DNA of 64,000 nt from Bacillus aquiflavi (GTDB lineage: Bacteria; Bacillota; Bacilli; Bacillales; Cytobacillaceae): the NCBI RefSeq assembly GCF_019915265.1, contig NZ_CP082780.1:2232001-2296000 (forward strand), read 5' to 3'. Below, piece by piece: positions 18,584 through 26,780 of the stretch (within the stretch, counting starts at the first letter, position 1; each line of letters starts with the position of its first letter). The position numbers were made by a program, and so were the translations under genes. The notes under the pieces were generated by a model that saw nothing but the letters and a program-made list of their open reading frames with translations, made no database searches and was not told the DNA's origin.

Positions 18584-18781
18584 TTACTTCTTTTCTTTAT
18601 TCCGTTTCAACATAAATAAAATCGCATAAGGAATTAAGCCAAACCATTTATATAAAAATGGTTCCTTTGTTTGCTTTTTCATTAAACGTTGCTGTTTGCG
18701 CTCTTCACGCGGCTGATCAATATATTGAACAATTGTCTTTGTCATAAATTTTACATACTCATTTGAATTCAATGGGGACAC
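18584..18781 (-). CDS. yqzE: YqzE family protein
   Basis: A 65-residue protein with a charged middle (REERKQQRLMKKQTKEP) and a C-terminal hydrophobic segment (WFGLIPYAILFML) before a lysine-rich end: the YqzE/DUF2559 pattern. It is the last gene of the comG-aroK cluster, three bases after aroK. The start is GTG at 18781 or, with better spacing from AGGTG, TTG at 18772. The gene is associated with the comG operon in Bacillus; its function is not settled. Confidence 0.8.
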   Translation of the reverse strand: MSPLNSNEYVKFMTKTIVQYIDQPREERKQQRLMKKQTKEPFLYKWFGLIPYAILFMLKRNKEKK

Positions 18782-18783
18782 AC

Positions 18784-19323
18784 CTACTTTTTAGTCTTTT
18801 TATAAGTATGTCCACCCGAAGCAGTCTTCAATCGAGTCTCTATTTCAGAAACAATTTCAGAAATGCTTTTCTGAGTTGTATCCACTGTATAATGAGCTGT
18901 TTGTTTATAAATAGGGAGCCGTTGTTTATATAAATTATAAACTGCTTCTTTTTTATTATTTTTTAATAATGGACGAGTTATATCATTTTCAAGTCGCTGT
19001 AAAATTTCTTCGGGTTCACAATATAAAAATAACACAGTTCCATGCTTCCTCATCCACTTCCGGTTTTCTTCGTTTAAAACAATCCCCCCTCCAGTTGTAA
19101 TAATATGTTCGCATACTGGCAGTGATTTTAATATTTTTGTCTCAAGCTTCCGAAAATAAGCCTCTCCGAAAGTTGAAAAAATGTTATTTATTTCTCTCCC
19201 CTCTGTCAAAACAATTTTTTCATCAGTATCAATCACGGGATAATGTATAGCTTGTCCAAGCTCCCGTCCTATAGTTGTTTTACCTGCTCCCATAAATCCA
19301 ATTAAATAAATAGATTTCATCAT
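18784..19323 (-). CDS. aroK: Shikimate kinase
   Basis: A 179-residue P-loop kinase that phosphorylates shikimate with ATP. Walker A is GFMGAGKTTIGREL (residues 9-22) and the shikimate-binding DTDEKI (about 33). The GGG motif TTGGGIVLN (about 77) and the lid RPLLKNN with catalytic Arg (about 118) follow. It is cytoplasmic. The start has an AGGAG site and lies 11 nt after comGG, inside the comG transcription unit. Shikimate-pathway aroQ is at 2.4 kb. Confidence 0.93.
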   Translation of the reverse strand: MMKSIYLIGFMGAGKTTIGRELGQAIHYPVIDTDEKIVLTEGREINNIFSTFGEAYFRKLETKILKSLPVCEHIITTGGGIVLNEENRKWMRKHGTVLFLYCEPEEILQRLENDITRPLLKNNKKEAVYNLYKQRLPIYKQTAHYTVDTTQKSISEIVSEIETRLKTASGGHTYKKTKK

Positions 19324-19334
19324 CTAATCTCCTG

Positions 19335-19715
19335 TTATCTTCTTTCAAACCATTTTATCATTTTTTGTTTCTCTTTGTCATAAACAGCATATCCTGTCCA
19401 CTCCTCATTCGTTGTTAATTTACCTACTAAGGAAACTTGTAATAATTGTTCGGTAAATTCTTTTACGTTATAAGTAATTGTCCCATTTGTATAACTAAAC
19501 GTTCCATTATTCAATTTTTCATCTTCCTGTAAGGCTTGCTCCATTTCCTTTACAGCATGCAGCATATAATACTCTTGTTTAAATATTTTTTCTGATTCTG
19601 CAAAAAATTTTTTCTCTAGAACAAATTGCTCAGAATAATAAGCAAGGAAAAGAGACATGAGCAGTAATAAAATAAAAGTAACTGGATACGTAAATCCTTC
19701 TTCATTGTTAATCAT
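19335..19715 (-). CDS. comGG: Competence pseudopilus protein ComGG
   Basis: A 126-residue minor pseudopilin. A short leader (INNEEG) is followed by a single hydrophobic helix (YPVTFILLLLMSLFLAYY) and a poorly conserved soluble domain. ComGG lacks the full prepilin peptidase motif, as in B. subtilis. The start overlaps the comGF stop by 4 nt. Last comG gene before aroK; identified mainly by position and architecture. Confidence 0.85.
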   Translation of the reverse strand: MINNEEGFTYPVTFILLLLMSLFLAYYSEQFVLEKKFFAESEKIFKQEYYMLHAVKEMEQALQEDEKLNNGTFSYTNGTITYNVKEFTEQLLQVSLVGKLTTNEEWTGYAVYDKEKQKMIKWFERR

Positions 19716-20149
19716 TGCTCATTCTCCAAATCGATATAGGATCGAAGCATTACTTCATAAACATGATCATTTAAATCGGTAACAGTAAGCTTCACTCCAT
19801 TTACTATTTGTTCAAATTTCATTGACTTTACTTTTTGCAGCATAACTTCATGTCCCTTCATATTTACTTGACGACGAATTTTATCTTTATATTTTTCATA
19901 GGAGATCACTTCTTCCCCTTCTTTTAAAAATAATTGACCATTCAATATATATAAATTATCAATCATTCTCATCTCCTTCTTTACTTGACTAATAAAAACT
20001 TCCCACTCCAACCGTTGCAATCGGTTGTCGATTCCACTAGTAAAAATAGTTTTTAAGATTAAAGGCATCAAAGACATGATGATACAAAAAACGAAAAAAG
20101 CATATAACATTTCTAACATAGTAAAACCTTGCTCAGTTTGTAAGCTCAC
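19712..20149 (-). CDS. comGF: Competence pseudopilin ComGF
   Basis: From a GTG at 20149 the product is MSLQTEQGFTMLEMLYAFFV..., a 145-residue minor pseudopilin with the GFTMLE processing motif and one N-terminal helix. The open frame extends upstream to 20233 inside comGE, but that extension is not pilin-like. The start overlaps the comGE end by 17 nt and the ribosome binding site is weak, suggesting coupled translation. Part of the membrane competence pseudopilus that draws in DNA. Confidence 0.88.
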   Translation of the reverse strand: MSLQTEQGFTMLEMLYAFFVFCIIMSLMPLILKTIFTSGIDNRLQRLEWEVFISQVKKEMRMIDNLYILNGQLFLKEGEEVISYEKYKDKIRRQVNMKGHEVMLQKVKSMKFEQIVNGVKLTVTDLNDHVYEVMLRSYIDLENEQ

Positions 20150-20465
20150 ATTTTTCTTTCTCTTTTGAATAAATGTCAAAGCGAATACATACCTCCATTT
20201 CACCACTGTTAGTAGGACGGCGAACAAATTCATACTCTATTCCGTTTTTAATAATCGTTTTAAAATGGTTCGTCGTTTGTTCCACTTTTTCAGAAATTAA
20301 TTCCTCATATAAAATCTGAACTGCTTCATGTTCAATTTCTAGTTGCTCACGTTTAGCAACTAGATCGATGTAAAGAGGAACTAAAATACTGCATACGAGC
20401 AGGAGTGTAGATAAAGAGAGGAACAGTTCTGCTAAAAAAAAGCCATTATCGTTCTTTAACAACAT
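20133..20465 (-). CDS. comGE: Competence pseudopilin ComGE
   Basis: A 110-residue minor pseudopilin: MLLKNDNGFFLAELFLSLST gives a class III leader with the GF cleavage site and the conserved Glu at position 5 of the mature form. One helix and a soluble domain rich in Glu and Lys follow. It overlaps comGD by 20 nt and comGF by 17 nt. Confidence 0.88.
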   Translation of the reverse strand: MLLKNDNGFFLAELFLSLSTLLLVCSILVPLYIDLVAKREQLEIEHEAVQILYEELISEKVEQTTNHFKTIIKNGIEYEFVRRPTNSGEMEVCIRFDIYSKEKEKCELTN

Positions 20466-20898
20466 AAAATCTTCCCTTTCCTAATAAAAAGGTAAGTTTA
20501 TACCGGTTATCATGAATGCGAATGAAAAACGAACCAAATTTGTTAATATTTCCATCTGCAAGAAAACGGAAATTTAAATTAATGGACCCTTCATAAATAA
20601 GAATTTCTTTAGAATAGGTTCTTTTTAATAAATGCCTCTGATGATGTCGTGAACGAAAATAATAAAATTGTTGATCTGGCAAAAAATTCACTGTCACTTC
20701 GCTTTGATGAGCGATCGCATATATTTGAGCGTAATATAAATCGGCAGCTAAATTGGAGAAGAAAAACTCTTTTTCAATTTTTGTAAAATGAGGTTTTAAC
20801 AAGAAGACAGTAATAGAGGCAATCAAAAAAAAGACACTTAAAACAAATAATGTTTCTACTAAAGTAAACCCTGCTGAACGTTGAATCTTATTAATCAT
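20446..20898 (-). CDS. comGD: Competence pseudopilin ComGD
   Basis: A 150-residue minor pseudopilin with the leader IQRSAGFTLVETLFVLSVFF, cut between Gly and Phe by the prepilin peptidase ComC. A globular C-terminal domain follows. It overlaps comGC by 8 nt and comGE by 20 nt, as expected for the tightly packed comG operon. Confidence 0.9.
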   Translation of the reverse strand: MINKIQRSAGFTLVETLFVLSVFFLIASITVFLLKPHFTKIEKEFFFSNLAADLYYAQIYAIAHQSEVTVNFLPDQQFYYFRSRHHQRHLLKRTYSKEILIYEGSINLNFRFLADGNINKFGSFFIRIHDNRYKLTFLLGKGRFYVVKER

Positions 20899-21202
20899 TT
20901 ATTTTTACTTCCCCGTCCGTGCCAATCGAGAGCTTCCTTCCATCTGAACAGGTTGTTTGTTTAATGTAATTCGCCCTTTTTAACTCATCAATCGACACTG
21001 GCTTTTTATTATGATCAATTTCATAGGCCTGCACTTGGGCTTCAACCATTTTTACAAACGCTGAACAACCTTTGTTATTAATATTCTTACTATGCTTGGC
21101 AACATTAGGAATTGTAATAATTAACAACACTGAAATGACGAGCAAAACAATCATCATTTCAATTAATGTAAACCCTCGCTCATTATTTAATATATTTCTC
21201 AT
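20891..21202 (-). CDS. comGC: Major competence pseudopilin ComGC
   Basis: A 103-residue main subunit of the transformation pseudopilus. The leader MRNILNNERG is followed by FTLIEMMIVLLVISVLLI, a canonical N-methylated pilin helix with Glu5. The soluble part has two cysteines (GCSAF, TTCSDG) that could form the stabilising intramolecular disulphide known for ComGC. A GGAGG site precedes the ATG. Confidence 0.95.
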   Translation of the reverse strand: MRNILNNERGFTLIEMMIVLLVISVLLIITIPNVAKHSKNINNKGCSAFVKMVEAQVQAYEIDHNKKPVSIDELKRANYIKQTTCSDGRKLSIGTDGEVKIND

Positions 21203-21214
21203 TGTTTCATCCTC

Positions 21215-22267
21215 CTAAAATCCGTCAAGTAATTGGAACATCGGCAAAAGAATTGCTAAGTACATCGAGATAATTAACAGCCCGATAGTCGAATATAAAA
21301 CAGGCTGAACAACTTTTAATCCTTTTTCCGTTTTTTCCTCTAGCTTTCTTAAACAGTAATGACTATAAAAAAATAGTTCTTTATCAAGCTTTCCATTTTT
21401 TTGACCATGGGCCACAATCTTTGAAAGTTCTTCTTCAAAAAAAGAATAGGCTGAAAAAATTTTCTCTAACTTTTCTCCTTTCACTAATTGTTGTCTTATT
21501 CTCATGCCAATTTCATGATAAAAACGCTGTTTTTTGTTTTTTTCAAATATTATTAATGCGTCGTATATCGGTATACCTCCTGACAAAAGATAACTTAATT
21601 GTATGGCAAAGTAATGTGTATACAATAATTTGCAAAATGAGCCGCTAAATGGGAGTCTAACAAGTAACTGTTTTTGCTGAAGTGATGGAAGCTTACGAAA
21701 AAATAAAACGTAATAACTAAGGAAAAGCAAGATGATTATGAAACTAACGGGGACTATAATCGGCAACACTTCAGCAAAGCTTTTTACAAAAATCATAAAA
21801 AAGTTAGCTTCAAGCTGAAGCGTGTTAAATAATGATGTAAATCGGGGCAGTAACATATTTTCCACAGCAATAAATAATAGAATTGTAATGAAAATGAGGA
21901 TGAGGGGATAATAGAGAAGTTTTAATAGTCTTTCGATATCCTTCCGCCTCTTTAGCATTACTTCACTTCCGTCTTGAAGTGCATTTGCTAGCCCGCCGTG
22001 CTGTTCAGAAAAAAATACATAACCGATTAAATCTTCTTTAAACCCTAATTTCGTTAAAATATAACTAAATGAACGGCCTTCCTTTAAAAATTCTAAACAA
22101 TCGCCTATTTCTTTTTTTCGTTTTTCTTTTAATTGGAATGTTAGGGACTCAATTGCTTCTGATAAGGGATAACCTCTTTCGATTAATTCTCCAGTATATT
22201 TTAAAAAATTTGCTTGTTCCCTAATAGACCATTTATACCTTCTCATATTCGTACACCCAACGTTCAT
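21215..22267 (-). CDS. comGB: Competence secretion-type membrane protein ComGB
   Basis: A 350-residue GspF/PilC-family inner-membrane platform of the competence pseudopilus, working with the ATPase ComGA. Two repeated cytoplasmic domains (LKYTGELIERGYPLSEAIESL at 23-43 and LSYLLSGGIPIYDAL at about 232) are separated by membrane helices near 112-135 and 165-195, with a last helix near 325-345. The start overlaps comGA by 35 nt. The annotated ATG follows AACGTTGGGTG-type sequence; the internal ATG at residue 8 is a possible alternative. Confidence 0.93.
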   Translation of the reverse strand: MNVGCTNMRRYKWSIREQANFLKYTGELIERGYPLSEAIESLTFQLKEKRKKEIGDCLEFLKEGRSFSYILTKLGFKEDLIGYVFFSEQHGGLANALQDGSEVMLKRRKDIERLLKLLYYPLILIFITILLFIAVENMLLPRFTSLFNTLQLEANFFMIFVKSFAEVLPIIVPVSFIIILLFLSYYVLFFRKLPSLQQKQLLVRLPFSGSFCKLLYTHYFAIQLSYLLSGGIPIYDALIIFEKNKKQRFYHEIGMRIRQQLVKGEKLEKIFSAYSFFEEELSKIVAHGQKNGKLDKELFFYSHYCLRKLEEKTEKGLKVVQPVLYSTIGLLIISMYLAILLPMFQLLDGF

Positions 22268-23282
22268 ACTCTGACTCTTTAATAAATCCGAGCGCGATTC
22301 CTTTTTTAATAATATCCTTTAACTTCTCATAATGAAGATCAACCTTCTCCCCTTTCGCTTCCCGTAAAACTTCAACTAGAGACCTCCCATACAAAATCTC
22401 GAATACAGCTGCTCTTTTCACCGTTTCGCTCAGCGGACAAGCTAGCTCTACTAATCGTTGTGCTGTCACCGCTACTAAAGTTTGTTCGATTTCAATCCAA
22501 TTAACACCAAATTCAAGTAATCGATAAATTGCCCCTTTTGCATCTCGCGTGTGCATTGTAGAGAGAACTAAATGACCTGTAAGTGAAGCTCGTACGGCAA
22601 TTTGCGCCGTTTCTGCATCACGGATCTCACCAACCATAATCAGATCAGGATCGTGCCGTAAAATTGCTTTTAAACCTGTGGAATACGTAATTCCAGCCTT
22701 CTCATTTACTTGAACTTGTAAAACATTGTCATAATTTTTTTCAACTGGATCTTCTAGTGTAATGATATTGCGATTGAAAATACGAGAGGATTCATTCAGA
22801 AGTGAATAAAGTGTTGTCGTTTTGCCGCTACCTGTTGGACCTGTAAAAATTATTAAACCGTGGGCATGTTTTAAAAGAGCTAGGATTTTCCGAGTTGTTT
22901 GAGGAAACAAAGAAAGATGATGTGGATCCTTTTTAGACTGGGGCAATAGGCGAATGACGAGGCTTTCATTATAAGCTGTAGGAAGCGTTGAAAGACGCAT
23001 GCTAATTAAATGACCATCAACATAATTTGTATAAGCGCCACTTTGCGGCCGCCTTCGTTCTCCAATGTCCATTGCTGCTTGGAATTTAAAGTGAGAAATG
23101 AGCCGATCACATTCCTCTCGCTGTAAATAAAGATACGGAATTAATTTGTTTACTACTCTAAATTGAATCAGCGTGTCTTTTTTTCGCGGAATAATATGAA
23201 TGTCTGTCGTTTCCTTTTTGAAGGCATCCGTTATAATTTTATCAGCTAATTGTTCAATCCAGTTCAAATTTTTCGTACACAT
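22233..23282 (-). CDS. comGA: Competence pilus assembly ATPase ComGA
   Basis: A 349-residue GspE/PilB-type hexameric ATPase that drives pseudopilus assembly. Walker A is TGPTGSGKTTTLY (about residues 142-154), the Asp box is near 167-190, Walker B is DLIMVGEIRDAETA (about 210) and the His box LSTMHTRDA (about 240). It lacks the tetracysteine zinc motif of larger PilB proteins, as in B. subtilis. First gene of comGA-comGG. In B. subtilis the operon is driven by ComK; I do not see a convincing pair of ComK AT-boxes in the 190 bp upstream. Confidence 0.95.
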   Translation of the reverse strand: MCTKNLNWIEQLADKIITDAFKKETTDIHIIPRKKDTLIQFRVVNKLIPYLYLQREECDRLISHFKFQAAMDIGERRRPQSGAYTNYVDGHLISMRLSTLPTAYNESLVIRLLPQSKKDPHHLSLFPQTTRKILALLKHAHGLIIFTGPTGSGKTTTLYSLLNESSRIFNRNIITLEDPVEKNYDNVLQVQVNEKAGITYSTGLKAILRHDPDLIMVGEIRDAETAQIAVRASLTGHLVLSTMHTRDAKGAIYRLLEFGVNWIEIEQTLVAVTAQRLVELACPLSETVKRAAVFEILYGRSLVEVLREAKGEKVDLHYEKLKDIIKKGIALGFIKESEYERWVYEYEKV

Positions 23283-23422
23283 CCTTTCTAAAATATTTGT
23301 TCACTCGACTTATTCGACAGTAAGTAAAAAAAATCCTGCTCAGTTGACATTTTTTCGTATAAATTTTTTTTCAGATCATATAATATGATCATTGAACTTC
23401 TTCAATCAAATGGAGATCATTT

Positions 23423-23464
23423 AGTGAAACGACAATTAGTCCCCTAACTAATTGTCGTTTCACT
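23423..23464. repeat. Perfect 17-bp hairpin between comGA and tRNA-Gln
   Basis: AGTGAAACGACAATTAG and CTAATTGTCGTTTCACT form a perfect 17-bp stem with an 8-nt loop, ending 8 nt before tRNA-Gln. No T-tract follows in either direction. It may insulate the tRNA from comG transcription, mark a processing site, or be an operator. Confidence 0.7.
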
Positions 23465-23472
23465 CTCATCGT

Positions 23473-23544
23473 TGGGCTATAGCCAAGCGGTAAGGCAACG
23501 GACTTTGACTCCGTGATGCGTTGGTTCGAATCCAGCTAGCCCAA
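23473..23544 (+). tRNA. tRNA-Gln (anticodon TTG)
   Basis: The acceptor stem TGGGCTA / TAGCCCA is perfect. The anticodon arm ACGGA-CTTTGAC-TCCGT carries TTG, and the T arm has GTTGGTTCGAATCCAGC with a normal TTCGAAT loop. The discriminator is A and CCA is not encoded. A glutamine tRNA stands at the matching place beside comGA in B. subtilis. Confidence 0.96.
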
Positions 23545-23704
23545 TAATTAATCTTTAAATACCAATTTCATGATAATTTTTACTTTAATACACATGTAAT
23601 TGTGAACACTTTCTAAACATATAGTGTTTATAGTGAAAACCTCATTCCTTTGTAGTGCCGACTGTATTATAATGGAATGAACAATGTGGTTGAGGTGAGC
23701 AGAC

Positions 23705-24406
23705 ATGGAACAAACATTGAAGATTACAAACGTATTATCAGATCCAACCCGTTTTTATATTTATCAATACATTACAAACCATCATAAAGATGTTACAGTA
23801 CAAGAAATAGCAGAACACTTTAATATCCACCCAAATGTTGCTAGGCTACATTTATCAAAGCTTGAAGATGTTAATATGCTTGTTTCAGAAACAAGGAAAA
23901 CTGGAAAAGGCGGCAGACCGAGCAGATTATACCGTCTCTCTGATGACGTTATCCAACTCCATTTTCCGTTTCGCGATTACCAGCTACTTTCAAAAATTGC
24001 CTTACAAACTCTTATGTCATTAGGCGAAGAAGGAAAAAAGGCACTTTATGAAACCGGTAAAAAATACGGTATTGAAATGATTAAGCAAGAATTGCACAGA
24101 CATTCTCTTTTAGAAGAGGAATTAAGTTTTGAACAAAAACTGAACATGCTTAAAAGCGCAGCAACTTTGTCAGGTTTTTATCCTGAATTCGATACGAATG
24201 AAGAACAGACAAAAATTTATTTTCATATTTACAACTGTCCTTTTAAAGAAGTTGCCGCAGACTATCAAGAAACAGTCTGTAATATGCATTATGAATTTTT
24301 AAAAGGAATGTTTGATGTTCTCTTTAAATCGGTTGAATTAATTGAGAAAGAGAATATCTTTAGTGGCTGTGAATCCTGTTCATATCAAGCATTAGTCACA
24401 AAGTAG
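23705..24406 (+). CDS. SufR-like HTH regulator with C-terminal cysteine cluster
   Basis: A 233-residue protein. The N-terminal winged helix (residues 1-75: LSDPTRFYIYQYI, VTVQEIAEHFNIHPNVARLHLSKLED) is followed by the GGRPSRLYRLS wing. The C-terminal domain holds YNCPFKEVAADYQETVCNMH and GCESCSY. The order CPFxEVA...VC...C matches the iron-sulphur-binding half of SufR-type regulators, so redox or iron sensing is likely; this is inferred, and the extra CxxC at the end is unusual. The ATG follows GAGGTGAG. Upstream, an AACACT...AGTGTT inverted repeat (about 23606-23629) could be its operator. Confidence 0.75.
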   Translation: MEQTLKITNVLSDPTRFYIYQYITNHHKDVTVQEIAEHFNIHPNVARLHLSKLEDVNMLVSETRKTGKGGRPSRLYRLSDDVIQLHFPFRDYQLLSKIALQTLMSLGEEGKKALYETGKKYGIEMIKQELHRHSLLEEELSFEQKLNMLKSAATLSGFYPEFDTNEEQTKIYFHIYNCPFKEVAADYQETVCNMHYEFLKGMFDVLFKSVELIEKENIFSGCESCSYQALVTK

Positions 24407-24419
24407 AAATAAAGTGTTA

Positions 24420-24449
24420 TTTACATTTAAGCGTAGTTTATTCTATAAT
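24420..24449 (+). promoter_or_regulatory. Candidate promoter of yqgY
   Basis: TTTACA and TATAAT with an 18-nt spacer, about 30 bp before the yqgY start; a typical SigA-type promoter. Confidence 0.55.
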
Positions 24450-24480
24450 AATTAATTGATGGACAAAAGGAGGGATACAT

Positions 24481-24708
24481 ATGGATCGCATGTACAGAGT
24501 GTTAGGATTCTGGACAGGAATATTTGCGGTAATGTTTTATTTAGGTGACATGTATACAACATCATTAATATTCTTTGGGCAAACAGGCTTTTTTCTTTTG
24601 TTAAGTTATTTAAAGCTGTCCGAGCGTATGTACCTTTATCTTTTCGGAGCATACTTAACAATCTTCTTTGCAGGTTTCACGTATTGGACTACCTTTATGA
24701 TGGTCTGA
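24481..24708 (+). CDS. yqgY: DUF2626 small membrane protein YqgY
   Basis: A 75-residue, three-helix membrane protein (MDRMYRVLGFWTGIFAVMFYLG ... FAGFTYWTTFMMV) of the DUF2626 family, widely conserved in Bacillaceae without known function. It is preceded by AAAGGAGG and has its own promoter-like sequence. It is followed by a bidirectional terminator. Confidence 0.85.
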   Translation: MDRMYRVLGFWTGIFAVMFYLGDMYTTSLIFFGQTGFFLLLSYLKLSERMYLYLFGAYLTIFFAGFTYWTTFMMV

Positions 24709-24729
24709 CAACAGCTGAAACAAGTCCTT

Positions 24730-24759
24730 AAAAAAGCAACGAATAAACGTTGCTTTTTT
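24730..24759. terminator. Bidirectional terminator between yqgY and the methyltransferase gene
   Basis: AAAAAAGCAACG and CGTTGCTTTTTT form a perfect stem with a 6-nt loop, T-rich on both exits, between two convergent genes. Confidence 0.9.
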
Positions 24760-24760
24760 T

Positions 24761-25855
24761 TTATGAACATTTAAATAGATCGTCAACTTTAAAAGAATAT
24801 CCTTTTTGTTGCATAATAACATGAAAAAAAGAACTCATACTGCCGGGCATAATTAAACTGCGAATGGCTCGATTACGTTTGCTTACTTGTGAGAATGGAT
24901 TTGGATCATGATGTTCGGTTAGCTCGTTTAAAATACCAGTTGATAATAAAAACTCGTCTTGTCTTTGCTTACTTAAAAAATGTAAACCTACTTCTTCTCC
25001 TTTTTGAATCAATGCATCAAAATGAACATGACTCGTAATATCCATCTCACCTGGTCTTTCGAGAACGTTTTTAACTAATTGGTGTTTATAATAGCCTCTT
25101 AAACTGCCGTTTCTTCTAGAAATATCCATCCATTCCTCAGTTGTATAACCATAATCAACAGTCACAACTAATCCTTTTTCGAGAGATTTCGCAATATTTT
25201 CTAAAAACCTCTCCATTTCAAGAGGTATTTCAATCCGCTGACCCTCATTTAATGTAAGTTGATATTTTTTTAAAAAAGATAAAAGCTGTTCATTTTGTAA
25301 AATAACCGCTTTTTCTACAAGCTCGTTTCCTTCCATGCCTATCATTACTTCAAATAACTGTCCTTGCTTTTTTTCTACAACATGAACAGGCAAAGCATCA
25401 AACAATTCATTGGAAAAAACTAAGCCTGAAAAGGGTGTGATTTCATCGAATGATTCAATTTGTTTTACCGTCTCTCCAAAAGATAAACTCTTTCGTTGAA
25501 GTTCACGGTGATATGGACTCGTTTCAAGGATATAATATTGAAGCGGTTGACGATATTTTTCATGCCATTCGTCAATAAATGCTTTAGCAAAACGTCCGTT
25601 GCCTGCACCAAGCTCACAAATTTGTGGGTTTATCCCATACTCTTCAACGATTGCCGCATACCATTTAGCGATCGTTCTCCCATAAATATCAGAAACATTA
25701 CTTGAAGTAATAAAATCTCCTTCAGAGCCGATCTTTATTCGCTTCCGCATGTAGTAACCATAAATTGGATGATATAACACTAAGGAGATAAATTCAGCAT
25801 AAGACAGCATTTTTGATGATCTACTAACGATAATATTTCTCAAAAAATTAATCAT
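24761..25855 (-). CDS. MidA/NDUFAF7-type SAM-dependent methyltransferase
   Basis: A 364-residue protein of the DUF185 family. It starts near MLSYAEFISLVLYHPIYGYYM, has GDFITSSNVSDIYGRT, and the SAM-binding glycine-rich loop ICELGAGNGRFAKAFI (about residue 79). FSNELFDALPVHVVE (about 146) and VVTVDYGYTTEEW (about 228) are both characteristic of the MidA branch. Mitochondrial members dimethylate an arginine of complex I; the bacterial substrate is unknown. A strong AAAGGAG site precedes the ATG. It stands alone between terminators. Confidence 0.88.
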   Translation of the reverse strand: MINFLRNIIVSRSSKMLSYAEFISLVLYHPIYGYYMRKRIKIGSEGDFITSSNVSDIYGRTIAKWYAAIVEEYGINPQICELGAGNGRFAKAFIDEWHEKYRQPLQYYILETSPYHRELQRKSLSFGETVKQIESFDEITPFSGLVFSNELFDALPVHVVEKKQGQLFEVMIGMEGNELVEKAVILQNEQLLSFLKKYQLTLNEGQRIEIPLEMERFLENIAKSLEKGLVVTVDYGYTTEEWMDISRRNGSLRGYYKHQLVKNVLERPGEMDITSHVHFDALIQKGEEVGLHFLSKQRQDEFLLSTGILNELTEHHDPNPFSQVSKRNRAIRSLIMPGSMSSFFHVIMQQKGYSFKVDDLFKCS

Positions 25856-25881
25856 TTTTGCTCCTTTTTATCTTTTCATCA

Positions 25882-26000
25882 TTGACACATTGGTAACTTT
25901 GTTATAATGTAAAATTAGTAGCTTAACTTTTATCCCCTCCCGTTTTATGAAATAGAACATCCCCCAGAAAAACCCTTCTCATTTGAGATGGGTTTTTTTT
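25882..26000 (+). ncRNA. Candidate C-rich small RNA (promoter plus terminator, no ORF)
   Basis: TTGACA (25882-25887) and TATAAT (25903-25908), 15 nt apart, point to a start near 25915. About 55 nt later a hairpin (AAACCC-TCTC / GAGA-GGGTTT, 25969-25994) runs into T8. Between them is no open frame with a start and ribosome binding site, but two C-rich single-stranded stretches, TCCCCTCCCG and CATCCCCCAG. These resemble the Shine-Dalgarno-pairing loops of FsrA/RoxS-type regulatory RNAs. The transcript would be about 85 nt. The region lies between the divergently placed MidA-like gene and yqgX; the hairpin could also end yqgX transcription on the other strand. Confidence 0.45.
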
Positions 26001-26030
26001 GCTAATTGCTAATTGATGAATTTTACGAGT

Positions 26031-26663
26031 TTAAAAACCGTTTAAAAACGGGTTTACATCCATTTCAGTACCAATTGTTGTAATTGGTCCGTGTCCAGGT
26101 AGCACTAGAGTTTTCTCACTTAATGTTAACAGTTTCTCATGAATACTATTTAACAATTGCTCATGATTACCTCCTGGTAAATCAGTGCGTCCAATACTGC
26201 CATTAAATAAAGTATCACCCGATACTACTATGCCTTCAGTCGCAAAATAGAATGAAACACTTCCTGGGGAGTGACCTGGAGTTTCAAAAACTTGAAAAGA
26301 AAACTCTTCAATTGTAATTGTCTCCTCTTTAGTAATTAACTTGTCTGCACGTTTAGTTTGAATTAATACACCTACTGGGAATAATTGCGAGCCATTCAAT
26401 TTAGGATCTACGAGCCAGTCTGCTTCTTTTTCGTGAATATATACTGGAATGTTGAAGTATTCCCTAACTTTATCTACTGCCCCAATATGATCAAAATGTG
26501 CGTGTGTTAAAAATATCCCCTTTGGTATAAGTTGTTCGCTTTTCATGTATGAAAGTAATTTTTCTTCTTCTCCGCCGGGATCAACAATTAAACATTTATT
26601 TTCCTTTACTAGGACATAACAATTTGTTTGTAAAGGTCCTAAAGGAATTTGTTTCCATTTCAT
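26031..26663 (-). CDS. yqgX: Metallo-beta-lactamase-fold hydrolase YqgX
   Basis: A 210-residue hydrolase with the glyoxalase II fold. The metal motif is THAHFDHIGAV (about residues 53-63), with further ligands in FETPGHSPGSVSF (His, about 130), VSGDTLFNGSIGRTD (Asp, about 149) and VLPGHGPITTIG (His, about 191). It probably hydrolyses a small thioester; the natural substrate is unknown. An AGGAGGT site lies before the ATG. Orthologue of YqgX by sequence pattern and position. Confidence 0.9.
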   Translation of the reverse strand: MKWKQIPLGPLQTNCYVLVKENKCLIVDPGGEEEKLLSYMKSEQLIPKGIFLTHAHFDHIGAVDKVREYFNIPVYIHEKEADWLVDPKLNGSQLFPVGVLIQTKRADKLITKEETITIEEFSFQVFETPGHSPGSVSFYFATEGIVVSGDTLFNGSIGRTDLPGGNHEQLLNSIHEKLLTLSEKTLVLPGHGPITTIGTEMDVNPFLNGF

Positions 26664-26780
26664 AATAAGTACCTCCTAATTGCTAACATTGGTATATTTA
26701 TTTTACACTATTAATAGCTGTTCAAAAAGCCTTCAAGCTTACAATAGCTGTTACAAAAATGTATAATGCGAGGTAATATA

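Noticed and set aside
23283-23472. ComK boxes upstream of comGA
   Set aside because: A- and T-runs are present but no convincing pair of AAAA-N5-TTTT boxes with accepted spacing was found; AT-richness alone is not evidence.
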